NCBI GenBank assembly: GCA_022641835.1 | Contig: CP048719.1 | Location: forward strand, 186,001-250,000 | Direction: 5' to 3' | Length of the DNA: 64,000 nucleotides | From: Petasospora fabianii | Taxonomy: Eukaryota > Ascomycota > Saccharomycetes > Phaffomycetales > Wickerhamomycetaceae | In this document: in pieces, positions 48,760-58,401 of the stretch | How positions within the stretch are numbered: the first letter of the stretch is position 1 | How the letters are laid out: each line of letters starts with the position of its first letter | Program-made: the position numbers and the translations under genes | The notes under the pieces: model-generated | The model's input: only the letters and a program-made list of their open reading frames with translations | What the model was told of the DNA's origin: nothing | Database searches by the model: none

Positions 48760-50123
48760 TGAGGATCTGTGAGGAGGTTGGTGTGTTAATGGGTGTGCGA
48801 GTTATATTAGAAGTAGGGTGTGCGCTAAGACCTTTGGCGCTCGACTAGACGGTTCTATCTCCAGAGGTGCCTGGCATTGCCGGTGATCTGTACTGCCTTA
48901 ATTAGGCATATCTATGCTCCGGTGTGTCAGAGCTTTTGTGGCGGCGGTTGGAACTTTCCTGAACACGTCTCCACCATGATGTATCTGTTTACCTTTCTGA
49001 CATAATCACATACCTGGTGTCTGGGTTTTCTTGTTTCCCTGGTTACTAGTCCTGAAAATTAACGAAATGCAGCGTTTTCATATGGGGCCGTGCAACTTGA
49101 AACTTTGTTCTAATAGGTCTTGGCCAACACCCGTGGCCCCAGTGCCTTTGAAACAGTCTTTTGCTCAGAATGAAGGTGAAGTTGACACTCATGGTTTAGG
49201 ACTTCTGCGCCATGGATCGAGATGTACCGATATCTGAATTCGAGCCCCTATCAACTTGTGGCACATTTTCCCTGAGCGCACCCTCAATACAAATAGCGCT
49301 GTGGGCCGGACCAGGAAAGAGGAGGGGAAAAGTTTTTAGCGCGCGCACAGCGGGAAACTCGTTATTTACTCAAGGAAAGCGAGATCTCGAGGGATATTAA
49401 ACAACCTCTCGGGACCAAACGGCTCGATTGACACCTCTTTTTCTGTGACATACCAATATCTCGCCGACGTCTTCGAGGCTGTCAAAAATCTGATCCAATT
49501 GCTATCGGGTCTTGTAGTGATAAGGTGCCGCCAGAGAGGACGAATCTAGAGTTCTGGCTGCACCGCAGCCTGCATTCCCTCGACGTCTCCGCTCGTGAAA
49601 AGAAATCTTCGGGATACTCGTTTGTAGGAGCCTCACTACTGGTCAAACAGGTTGACCTGGGCTTATCTTGCTCGTGAGTCTCTGTACTGCCTGTCTAGCT
49701 ATCTCCCTCTTCCTGCAGAGCACTTTTGCCCCCCTCGTAACCTGACCGAATCATGGATCCTGGCCCAAGCGGCGCTCCGGCAGGATCTGCCCGGCGCAGC
49801 TAGTTGCTGTTTACTTCCATCCCGATCCGGACGGTTCGCGCAACATGTTTCGGTTGCCACAGCGGCACATGTTTTCTCTCGGCGCTCCGTGGCCTCACCC
49901 TGGCTCGCTCAACTTTTTTTTTCCCCCTCGACTCTATTTCATCCTCCCACACCAACAAGCTTCTGACTTGGAAAGACAACGAGCGCTGTTTCAGTTTCCG
50001 ACTCCTGTTCCTTCCTTTACACAGAGTTAGCTCTATCAAAGTCCAACTTTCTTCACTCTTTTAACTTTTCCCTCCCCTTTTTAGCACATTCGGTCTACAG
50101 AGCGTCCACTCCTTAAGTAAACA
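48760..50123. other. Divergent promoter region of FKS3-type gene and SCW4/10-type gene
   Basis: 1364 bases. It includes several T-rich and CT-rich tracts just before the SCW gene, common in highly expressed yeast promoters. No tRNA, RNA gene or protein family was recognised among the short frames. Confidence 0.45.
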
Positions 50124-51284
50124 ATGTTGTTCTCCAAGCTCTTCACCGCCGCTATGGTCGGCGCTGCCGCCGCTGCCCCTGCTGGCCACGTCCACAACCA
50201 GCACAAGAGAGGTCTTGTCGTTGTCACCGAGACTCAAGTTGTCTACGTCACTGCTGATGTCAACCAGGTTGTTGCTGGTGAGTCTACTACGCAGACATTC
50301 TCCACCCTCAACACCAACTTGGCTTCCCAGTCCTCTCAGTCCACCACTGTGACTTTGCAAGGTCAGGCTGTCGGTGCTTCCACCTACTCTTACTCTGCTC
50401 CAGAGACCACTGGCAACGCTGACACCACCTCTGTCGCTACTGTCCAGACCACTGCTTCTACCAGCTCTTCTTCCACTTCTGCTGCTGCCACCACTACTGA
50501 CTCCTCTTCTGGTGACTTCACTGGTGGCTCCAAGGGTGTCACATACTCTCCATACACCTCCTCTGGTAACTGTAAATCTCTCTCTGAGGTCCAGTCTGAC
50601 TTGGCCAAGTTGACCGACTACGAAATCATCAGATTGTACGGTGTTGACTGTAACCAGGTTGAGAACGTCTTCCAGGCTAAGGCTGACGGTCAGAAGCTCT
50701 TCCTCGGTATCTTCTTCATGGACCAGATTGAGGCTGGTGTTAAGCAGATTGCCTCTGCTGTTGAGTCTTACGGTTCTTGGGACGATGTCTACACCGTCTC
50801 TGTCGGTAACGAGTTGGTCAACGGTGGTGCCGCCTCCGTCTCCCAGGTCGCTGGTTACGTTTCCACCGCCAGATCTGCTTTGAAGTCTGCTGGTTACTCT
50901 GGTCCAGTCGTCTCTGTCGACACACACATTGCTACCATCAACAACCCAGGTCTCTGTGATATCTCTGACTACGTCGCCATCAACGCTCACGCTTACTTCG
51001 ACTACAACACTGAGGCTGCTGACGCTGGTGAGTGGTTGCTCCTCCAGATTCAGAGAGTCTGGACGGCTTGCGGTGGTAGCAAGTCCGTTTTGGTTACCGA
51101 GACCGGTTGGCCACACCAGGGTGACACCTACGGTAAGGCTGTCGCTTCTCCTGAGGCTCAGGCTTCTGCTCTTTCCTCTATCAAGGCTTCTTGTGGTTCT
51201 TCTGCTATCCTTTTCAACGCTTTCGACGACTTGTGGAAGGCTGATGGTGCTCAGAACTGTGAGAAGTACTGGGGTATCTACTAA
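50124..51284 (+). CDS. SCW4: Cell-wall glucanase-like protein, Scw4/Scw10 type (GH17)
   Basis: The 386-residue product has a signal peptide (about 1-19), then a dibasic site HKR near residue 28 that suits Kex2 processing. A Ser/Thr-rich segment (about 70-140) follows, and then a GH17 domain with both catalytic glutamates, in SVGNELVNGG (acid/base) and LVTETGWPHQG (nucleophile), ending EKYWGIY. Scw4 and Scw10 are soluble wall proteins that remodel beta-1,3-glucan. In S. cerevisiae they are a duplicate pair, one in the chromosome VII block and one in the XIII block. Here there is a single gene, consistent with an unduplicated ancestor. Codon use is strongly biased, suggesting high expression. 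Confidence 0.93.
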   Translation: MLFSKLFTAAMVGAAAAAPAGHVHNQHKRGLVVVTETQVVYVTADVNQVVAGESTTQTFSTLNTNLASQSSQSTTVTLQGQAVGASTYSYSAPETTGNADTTSVATVQTTASTSSSSTSAAATTTDSSSGDFTGGSKGVTYSPYTSSGNCKSLSEVQSDLAKLTDYEIIRLYGVDCNQVENVFQAKADGQKLFLGIFFMDQIEAGVKQIASAVESYGSWDDVYTVSVGNELVNGGAASVSQVAGYVSTARSALKSAGYSGPVVSVDTHIATINNPGLCDISDYVAINAHAYFDYNTEAADAGEWLLLQIQRVWTACGGSKSVLVTETGWPHQGDTYGKAVASPEAQASALSSIKASCGSSAILFNAFDDLWKADGAQNCEKYWGIY

Positions 51285-51539
51285 GCTTATCAACTGTTGA
51301 TATTGCCTATACTCTTTGAGTCTTGATTGACTCACGATCTATCTCTTATACCACTCCCTTTTTTCTCTCTTATACCAACTTATCCCTTCTCAGATGTTTG
51401 AAAGTGCTCATGCATTCTTCGTTTATCTTTTATTCTTACTCCATACCAATCTAAATTGATACCTTTATTTTACACCAAGCTGTAGAAACACACAAGCACT
51501 TACACATCGTCACCGCCCTCAACCACTAGGTTGTTTGAA

Positions 51540-52463
51540 TCACTGACCACTCTTCTGTGACATCTCAAACTCCTCTTCCCTCAACTTGGTACTACTCAAC
51601 TTGTTCTGAAAACCATCATCGGCCTCACCGCCAATAACATTGATCACATGGACCCTTAACTCATGCATATCCCTCTCCAGCCTCGTCTTGTTGATGAATT
51701 CGGCACCCTTGACAGTCTCTCTACTGACGACTAAGCCGTCAATGTCCTCGATCACAGCAGTTGGTCCACAAATGTCCTTGATTGGTACTGCGTCGACCTT
51801 AAGTGTGGGTTTGATACGTGCAAGAAATGAGGAGGCGACATGGACACGATAGTCGTAGCTCTGGAGGAATTCGGAATACTTCTTGTTCTTCAGGAGTTCT
51901 TCATCTGTCACGCCGACTATAAGTGTACGTTTTGTGAGAAATGCCGAAGCACTAAGAAGAATCTTGTGGCCATCGTGGAAATGATCGAATGTTCCACCGA
52001 CTGCAGCCACATCGTGTACGGACTCTGAGCTCTCATCTTGATCACGATTTATGGAGGTATTGGTCTCAGAGGCAGATCTCTGAATATTGATAGTCTCAAG
52101 GACGTCCTTGTCTGGGTGGTCGAAATGATCGTAGATATCATCAGAGGTATCAATGATAAGAAGCGTCCAGCCAGGCTCTTTGAGTTCCTTATAGTGATCA
52201 TTGAACAGTACAGACACATTTATCTGGGGCTTCCCAGAAGCCTGAAGTATCTCAGTGGACAATGTGTACGTCTGCGCTAGAACCAGGTCTAGGATGTTAA
52301 GGTGAGTGATCTTGGGCAGAAGGAGTATATCGAGAACAGCATCCTCCGCGAGCTCCTTTGCAGCACGTTCAATAAGGGGCGTGTACGACTTGATGGCAGC
52401 AATGTCACTAATGATTATAAGAGCACTCTTATGTGTCATTGTGATGGTTAATGGTGTAGGCAT
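51540..52463 (-). CDS. CAB4: Pantetheine-phosphate adenylyltransferase Cab4
   Basis: The 307-residue product has a nucleotidyltransferase fold with the signature GGTFDHFHDGHKILLSASAF (HxGH-type motif) at about residues 158-177. FLTKRTLIVGVTDEELLKNK follows. The N-terminal half is the eukaryote-specific extension, as in S. cerevisiae Cab4 (305 residues). It joins ATP to 4'-phosphopantetheine, the fourth step from pantothenate to coenzyme A. An inner ATG (MTHKSALII) nine codons downstream is an alternative start. It is divergent from CWC22 across 203 bases, exactly as these two genes are paired in S. cerevisiae. Confidence 0.94.
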   Translation of the reverse strand: MPTPLTITMTHKSALIIISDIAAIKSYTPLIERAAKELAEDAVLDILLLPKITHLNILDLVLAQTYTLSTEILQASGKPQINVSVLFNDHYKELKEPGWTLLIIDTSDDIYDHFDHPDKDVLETINIQRSASETNTSINRDQDESSESVHDVAAVGGTFDHFHDGHKILLSASAFLTKRTLIVGVTDEELLKNKKYSEFLQSYDYRVHVASSFLARIKPTLKVDAVPIKDICGPTAVIEDIDGLVVSRETVKGAEFINKTRLERDMHELRVHVINVIGGEADDGFQNKLSSTKLREEEFEMSQKSGQ

Positions 52464-52666
52464 TATCTCCTAAAGTTGGGTGGAGAAGATAGCTGATGTG
52501 GTGGACAACCTTCGTTTGCCTTCGCAGCCACAACTTTTTGGTCCGGGGCAACACCACAGAAATTTTTGATAAACAGAGCATTCATACATATACCTTTGTT
52601 AACCTTTTGGACCCGTTTCACGTCACCACGCTGCCAATACGAGGCAACTTCGCTCCAATTACGGTC

Positions 52667-54835
52667 ATGAGTGAACACAGGAGATCACTCACAAGTGCCG
52701 AAGAAGAGTACAAGCGGCTCCAAGAGCTACGGTCTGGTGGAACTTATGTGCCACCTGCAAAGCTTAGAGCGCTTCTCGAGACAATCAACTTTGAGAAGGG
52801 ATCCCAGGAGATGCAAAGAATGGAGTGGGACAACTTAAAAAAGAAAATCAATGGACTCGTGAATAAGGCCAACAAAAGCAACTTGAAGTCGATTGTGGTG
52901 GAGCTGTTCAAGCTCAATCTGAACAGAGGTCTTGGTCTTCTTGTAAGGACCCTCATGAAAGCTCAGAGTCAAGCACTTGGCTTCACTCATGTCTATGCTG
53001 CTTTGGTTGTGATCCTCAATTCTAAGCTACCACAAGTGGGTGAACTTCTGATATCTCGTCTCGTTCTTCAATTCAAAAAGGCCTTCAAAAGAAATAACAA
53101 GGTGCTCTGTCTCTCATCTACTACATTCCTTGCCCATCTCACCAATAATCAGGTGTGTCATGAAATTATTGTGCTGGAGCTTCTTCATCTGCTATTAAAC
53201 AACGCAACTGATGACTCGGTAGATATCTGCTGTGGTATTGTGAAAGTGTCTGGTCAGTACCTCTCTGAAGTCAGTGCCAATGCGATCTCCCAAGTGTTTG
53301 AGAAGATGAGACAAATTCTTCAGGAAGGTAGGGTTGAAAAAAGAACACAGTACATGATCGAAGTTCTTTTCCAAATCAGAAGAGATGGATACAAGGACTT
53401 CCCAGTGGTGGATGAAGAGCTTGACCTTGTTGAGGAAGAGGATCAGATCACCCATAAATTGAGGCTGGATGATAAACTTAAGGCCCAAGACGGTCTCAAT
53501 GTCTTCAAATTTGACCCAGACTACGATCTGCACGAGGCTGAGTATGCTACTGTTAGAAATGAGATTCTTGGAAGAGAAGCTGAAGACGTGGAAGAGTATG
53601 GCGATGTCGAAGTTGAGGAGGATCAAGTGCTGGAGGAGCAAAAAGAAGCCGAAGAGCAAAATGCCGATGGAGGTAAGACGCCGTCCACATTGGAGATCAA
53701 AGATATGACTGATACGAACCTTACAAACTTCAGAAAAACGATTTATCTCATCTTGAAGGGAAGTATGTCGCCGGATGAAGCCGTTCACAAGATATTGAAG
53801 CTTGGCATAAGGCATGAGGACGAGGACAAGGTCGTTGACATGCTCGTAAAAGCATGTTCGCAGGAGAACACATACTCCAAGTACTACGGTGTGACTGGGG
53901 AGAAACTATGTGGTCAAACAAAGTCATGGGCCAGTGCTTTTGCTTTTGTCTTCAGAGAGAACTATGAGACTATTTATAGGCTGGAGTCTAACCCATTGAG
54001 AAACGTATCCAAGTTTTGGGGTCACATGTTGTCGAGTGATGCTCTCGGTTGGGAGGCACTAGATATCATCACGCTCACTGAGACAGATACTTCTAGTGCT
54101 GGTCGTATCTTCATCAAACTCGTGTTCCAAGAGCTGGTTGAGGAGCTCGGTATCCCAGAGCTCAATGAGAGGCTTCAGGAAGACTACATGCAACAACATC
54201 TCAAGGGTCTTTTTCCAACAGAAAATTCAGAGCATCTTCAGTTCTCCATCAACTACTTCACTGCTATTGGTCTCGGTATCCTTACAGAAAGAATGAGAGA
54301 GTCATTGGAGAGATTGAAACAGAAGAGGCTGGAGGAGGATCGTGGTAGGTCCAGATCCAGGTCACGCAGTGGCTCGTTCTCCAGAACAACGTCAAGATCA
54401 AGGTCATCCTCCAGGGGACGTTCATATTCAAGAACACCATCAAGATCAAGATCTTATTCTCGTTCACGCTCATATTCGGACTCGAGATCAAGATCCGGCA
54501 GCTACTCTAGGTCCGGGAGCTACTCCAGGTCGAGAAGCTACTCCAGGTCAAGAAGCTACTCCAGATCCAGAACCTATTCTCGCACACCATCCAAATCACC
54601 TCGTCGTTCTCGCTATTCCAGAACACCATCACCTCGCAGAAACTCTAGATCACCATCATACTCCCGCTCACCACCAAGACGGAACCACTCCCGCTCGCCA
54701 AGTCCACCCCGTGACGTTCCAAGACCAAGAGGTCCCTTGCCAGATCAAAATTCCGCTTATAGGAGCAGTGGTTTTACTCATGGAGGAGGTCGTGCCGGTG
54801 GTTACAACCAAGGTTCGGGCAAATTCCGTCGTTGA
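52667..54835 (+). CDS. CWC22: Spliceosome factor Cwc22 with long RS tail
   Basis: The 722-residue product (from the ATG at 52667; the frame is open further upstream but only through unlikely sequence) has an MIF4G domain (about 50-240; LKSIVVELFKLNLNRGLGLL). An acidic linker (about 285-340), an MA3 domain (about 355-470) and a striking C-terminal Arg/Ser-repeat region (about 559-690) follow. The tail ends in a Gly-rich stretch. Cwc22 joins the activated spliceosome before the first catalytic step and, in animals, hands eIF4A3 to the exon-junction complex. S. cerevisiae Cwc22 (577 residues) lacks such an RS region, whereas fission-yeast and animal forms have one. Confidence 0.93.
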   Translation: MSEHRRSLTSAEEEYKRLQELRSGGTYVPPAKLRALLETINFEKGSQEMQRMEWDNLKKKINGLVNKANKSNLKSIVVELFKLNLNRGLGLLVRTLMKAQSQALGFTHVYAALVVILNSKLPQVGELLISRLVLQFKKAFKRNNKVLCLSSTTFLAHLTNNQVCHEIIVLELLHLLLNNATDDSVDICCGIVKVSGQYLSEVSANAISQVFEKMRQILQEGRVEKRTQYMIEVLFQIRRDGYKDFPVVDEELDLVEEEDQITHKLRLDDKLKAQDGLNVFKFDPDYDLHEAEYATVRNEILGREAEDVEEYGDVEVEEDQVLEEQKEAEEQNADGGKTPSTLEIKDMTDTNLTNFRKTIYLILKGSMSPDEAVHKILKLGIRHEDEDKVVDMLVKACSQENTYSKYYGVTGEKLCGQTKSWASAFAFVFRENYETIYRLESNPLRNVSKFWGHMLSSDALGWEALDIITLTETDTSSAGRIFIKLVFQELVEELGIPELNERLQEDYMQQHLKGLFPTENSEHLQFSINYFTAIGLGILTERMRESLERLKQKRLEEDRGRSRSRSRSGSFSRTTSRSRSSSRGRSYSRTPSRSRSYSRSRSYSDSRSRSGSYSRSGSYSRSRSYSRSRSYSRSRTYSRTPSKSPRRSRYSRTPSPRRNSRSPSYSRSPPRRNHSRSPSPPRDVPRPRGPLPDQNSAYRSSGFTHGGGRAGGYNQGSGKFRR
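54341..54710 (+). repeat. CWC22: RS-dipeptide coding repeat in CWC22
   Basis: About 370 bases encode RS/SRSYSRS-type repeats, including repeated RSRSYS and SYSRS units, followed by SP/RTPS-rich runs. The repeated DNA units may make copy number unstable. Confidence 0.8.
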
Positions 54836-55003
54836 CATGTATTCGTCATGCGCCAAAATACAATGTTAATGATTAGTACACTACCGTAGAAATTTTCTTT
54901 AAATCAAATCATTCAATTCGTGATACGTATTTTTTTCTCTATAAACAAACCAAGCTAGTCGTATCAGCGTAAGTCATCCTGGGAGACAAGTCTCGCCAGC
55001 AGA

Positions 55004-56698
55004 TCACTCCTGCTGGGAATTAGTGGAAGCAGTAAGCTGAGCCTGCTTGACCAAGTTCTGTGGAGCATCCATAGTAGGAAGCATAACCTCAATAAGTCTG
55101 ATCTTGGATGGTTCAGCGAACTCCTTATCATCACAGATCTTATTGAATTCACCAGTGTTGGAGACTCTGACAGCATCGTAGTTCTTAGCACCGAAAGTTG
55201 GCAAGAGAGCCAAGTGGTCCCAGGACTGGATATCGTTGTATTGGGCCCTCTCACCGTGAATGAGTCTCTCAATGGTGTAACCATCATTGTTGAGGACAAA
55301 GATGTATGGGTTAAGACCCCATCTAATCATTGTAGAGATCTCCTGTACGGTCAACTGCAAGGAACCGTCACCGACAAACAAGATCACTCTTCTACTCTTG
55401 TCAAGCTCCTCAGCAGCGGCAACTGCACCGAGGGTAGCACCAACGGAGTAACCAATAGAACCCCAAAGGACCTGGGAGATACCTGTGGTGTTGGATGGGA
55501 ATCTGGTCTGAATGATACCAAAGGCAGAAGTACCAGTTTCAGTGAGGACAATATCACCTTCTCTCAACCAAGAAGACATCTTAGTCCAGATCCATTCCTG
55601 GGTCAATGGTGTGTTGGCACCAGCTGGGGAGTTGGTGAGCTTCAAAGATGGAACTGGAACTGGGGTGTAGTTCTTGGCAGAAGCAGCGATCACCTTGTTC
55701 AATTTCTGAAGAACTGGCTTGAACTGGACACCTGGGAAAGTGGCGTTTCTAATCTTGATGTGGTCAGAGTGGAACTCAACAATGTTCTTAGTCTTGTAAG
55801 AGTAAGAGAAGGAACCAGTGTTGAAGTCGGAAAGCAAAGCACCAACAGACAAAACCAAATCGGCAGACTCGACAGCCTCCTTAACATCTGGCTTGGACAA
55901 GGTACCAACGTAGACACCACCAAATCTTGGGTGCTGCTCATCAACGACACCCTTACCCATTGGAGTGACAAAGACAGGGAACTGAGTGGCATCGACCAAT
56001 TCCTTGGTCTCGGCTTTGACGTTGTGACGGGCGGCACAAGCATCCACCAAGATGACTGGGTTCTTAGCGTTCTCAACCATCTGGCAAACGGTCTCAATGA
56101 CCTCAGACTCGGCCTCCTCCTCATTAGCCTTCAAAGACAAGTCGATTGGGGTGTTCAACAAGTTGGATGAGACGACATCATCAACCAAGTTAGCTGGAAC
56201 TGCGAGGTAAACCGGCTTCTGGTAGACGTAGGCAGTTCTAATACAGCGGTCAATTTCGGCTGGAGCGGAGTTAATGTCCTTGATGAAGGCGGTGGTCTGG
56301 GAAATGTTGGAGGACATTCTGTGGAAGACAGTGAAGTCACCGTTACCCAATGTGTGGTGCAACAAAAGCTGCTTAGCCTGAGAAGAGATAGATGGGACAC
56401 CAACAATGTGGATGACACCAACGTGCTCGGAGTATGAACCAGCGATACCGTTCAAGGCGGACAACTCACCAACACCGAAGGTAGTGACAAGGGCAGAGAT
56501 ACCCTTGACTCTGGAGTAACCGTCAGCAGCGTAAGCAGAGTTGAGCTCGTTGGCGTTACCAGCCCATCTGAGACCCTCAACCTCGTAGATTTTGTCAAGC
56601 AAAGACAAGTTGAAGTCACCTGGAAGACCGAAGATAGTCTGAACCTCTACCTGTCTAAGTCTCTCAAACAAGTAGCGACCCAAAGTAATGTCGGACAT
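55004..56698 (-). CDS. PDC1: Pyruvate decarboxylase
   Basis: The 564-residue thiamine diphosphate enzyme has the same length as S. cerevisiae Pdc1 (563). It has an N-terminal substrate domain with FGLPGDFNLSLLD, and a glutamate in the cofactor-binding motif NANELNSAYAADGYSR (about residue 51). The catalytic histidines appear in the HH pair of LLLHHTLGNGDFTVFH. The Mg-thiamine motif is GDGSLQLTVQE...NNDGYTIER. It converts pyruvate to acetaldehyde, the committed step of alcoholic fermentation, so the species can probably ferment. It has strongly biased codons and a TATA promoter, as expected for a very abundant protein. Confidence 0.97.
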   Translation of the reverse strand: MSDITLGRYLFERLRQVEVQTIFGLPGDFNLSLLDKIYEVEGLRWAGNANELNSAYAADGYSRVKGISALVTTFGVGELSALNGIAGSYSEHVGVIHIVGVPSISSQAKQLLLHHTLGNGDFTVFHRMSSNISQTTAFIKDINSAPAEIDRCIRTAYVYQKPVYLAVPANLVDDVVSSNLLNTPIDLSLKANEEEAESEVIETVCQMVENAKNPVILVDACAARHNVKAETKELVDATQFPVFVTPMGKGVVDEQHPRFGGVYVGTLSKPDVKEAVESADLVLSVGALLSDFNTGSFSYSYKTKNIVEFHSDHIKIRNATFPGVQFKPVLQKLNKVIAASAKNYTPVPVPSLKLTNSPAGANTPLTQEWIWTKMSSWLREGDIVLTETGTSAFGIIQTRFPSNTTGISQVLWGSIGYSVGATLGAVAAAEELDKSRRVILFVGDGSLQLTVQEISTMIRWGLNPYIFVLNNDGYTIERLIHGERAQYNDIQSWDHLALLPTFGAKNYDAVRVSNTGEFNKICDDKEFAEPSKIRLIEVMLPTMDAPQNLVKQAQLTASTNSQQE

Positions 56699-56800
56699 GA
56701 TAATAGTGTGTTTGTATGAGTATGTGTGTGTTCTTAGTGAACTGTGATGACTGGGACAAACTGAAGTGTTGTTGCCACTGAGAAAGGATTTCCTCTCGCT

Positions 56801-56808
56801 TTTATATA
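56801..56808 (-). promoter_or_regulatory. TATA box of PDC1
   Basis: TATATAAA on the minus strand, about 103 bases upstream of the ATG at 56698. Confidence 0.55.
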
Positions 56809-58401
56809 AATCGCAAGCAAAGAGGTTGACACCATTTGATGCACACCAGCCGGTCCGGTGTGCCCCCTACCATTGCATAAACGCATAATACTAACTGAAT
56901 TTTACTGAGAACAAAGGGTCGGACCCAGGGGGGCGAAGGTGGGTGTCCTGATGGCTCTGCAGCTCGACAGCTGATTGAGAACCCTGATCAGGTGGTGTAG
57001 ACATCCGCGGGCAAGACAGGGTGTGCTTCGGGTGTTGTGGTATCAATAGGAGTGTGGAGGTTAAGTACACGGTGTGCAAGTGCTTGCTTCCAGTTCCGGC
57101 CCTTTTTTCTACTGGATTCGCCACTGGATAAAACTTGAGTCAGATCTGACCTAGCCAAGGACTCAGCAGTATGGCTTCCCTTCGACAGCCATCCTTCGAT
57201 AGGCCCAACAGGCCTCAAGCTGCAGTGTCGTCGCCCCACCGCCCGCGCACAATCGCGCCATACGAATCACCCGGTGTGTCAACGGTGTCAACTGGTGATT
57301 GCACAGCTCGCGTTCAGCCTTCAAAGTGTACTAGGGAGTCGTACGATGGCTTTGTCTCCCAAAATGGTTTACTTGATCACCAGCAGCACCTTATACGTGA
57401 GAGTTTAGCTTCTGGACATTATAGTATTGTTGATTGGTTCAAGTCAGCTCTTTATTATACACTTTATTTAAAAAAAGATAATAAAAAACGTCGCCTTTTA
57501 CGTCATGCAGATATCATAGTGATACCAAACGCTATCACTGGTGGCAAGAGCTGATTGAAGCACCCTTGGAAGCTTCTGCATAGACTACCATCTCCTCTGT
57601 ATCTGATCACAGATTGCCAACACCTTAATGATCATCGATGACACTTGTGCTGATCTAACCCTTGCCTTGCGTACGGTCAGCACACTCCATGCAGGTCTTA
57701 AAAAACCCGCACATCAGCATTGAGATAAAGGAAGAACTACATCGCGAGTGAGATTACATCTTATCCTGGCTCAATCGTGAGGCTATATGTAAAGTCACTC
57801 AAAGCTTCTATGGAGCCTCATTTTGAAGGAGAAAAAAAATAAGAAGACACTCAAATTGATATAAGGCTAAACGAATATTTAATAATTATAATCTAAATTG
57901 TATTTTTTTTCGACTCTGTATTTACAAAGTATTTTGCTCAAAATTGAGGAAAAATAATGGCCATTATAGGGTGGAATATTGGTCTAGTATTTTGATTTCT
58001 GTTAGTTTTGACCTTGATTTCCTGTACCTGGACGACTATACTCAAAGTAAGCTGCCTTCATGCTACCCTGCCTGCAGCTTTTTGGTTAGCCAAGACACTG
58101 GCCCAATATAATGCTTATACGTCAGCTAGATTTTATATGCAAAGTTCGATAAAGTGACTATAAGCATTTGCACCTTTAGATCACTTGTAATAGATCAATT
58201 GAAGCACATATCAATCAGCCAAGTAGTAAGGACACAGTGTGCCGAATACTCTGCATTATCGCGCCAGAAGAAACCCAGACACCACTGAAACCGATGCGTA
58301 TCGCTTCAAACGGCCGGCCACACGACAAAGAAACAACCCCACACTTGGCGGTTCGTTGATCGACGTCGCCATACAGTTGACCAGAGCCCATAACGACCGC
58401 T
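56809..58401. other. Largest intergenic region in the window, with an AT-rich core
   Basis: About 1.6 kb between PDC1 and the divergent PEX gene. The left part is ordinary promoter-like sequence. From about 57430 and again at 57830-57960 the composition becomes clearly AT-rich (poly(dA), TTTAATAATTATAATCT and oligo-T tracts). I looked for snRNA, snoRNA, tRNA, RNase P and SRP RNA signals and recognised none. It could hold a replication origin or an unrecognised non-coding RNA. Confidence 0.4.

Noticed and set aside
50061-51335. 424-codon antisense frame over the SCW4/10-type gene
   Set aside because: Same effect of codon bias. The sense strand carries a signal peptide and the GH17 catalytic motifs.
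57171-57554. 127-codon frame in the PDC1-PEX gap
   Set aside because: The composition changes halfway through (GC-rich, then AT-rich with poly(dA)), and I recognise no family. It probably arose by chance.
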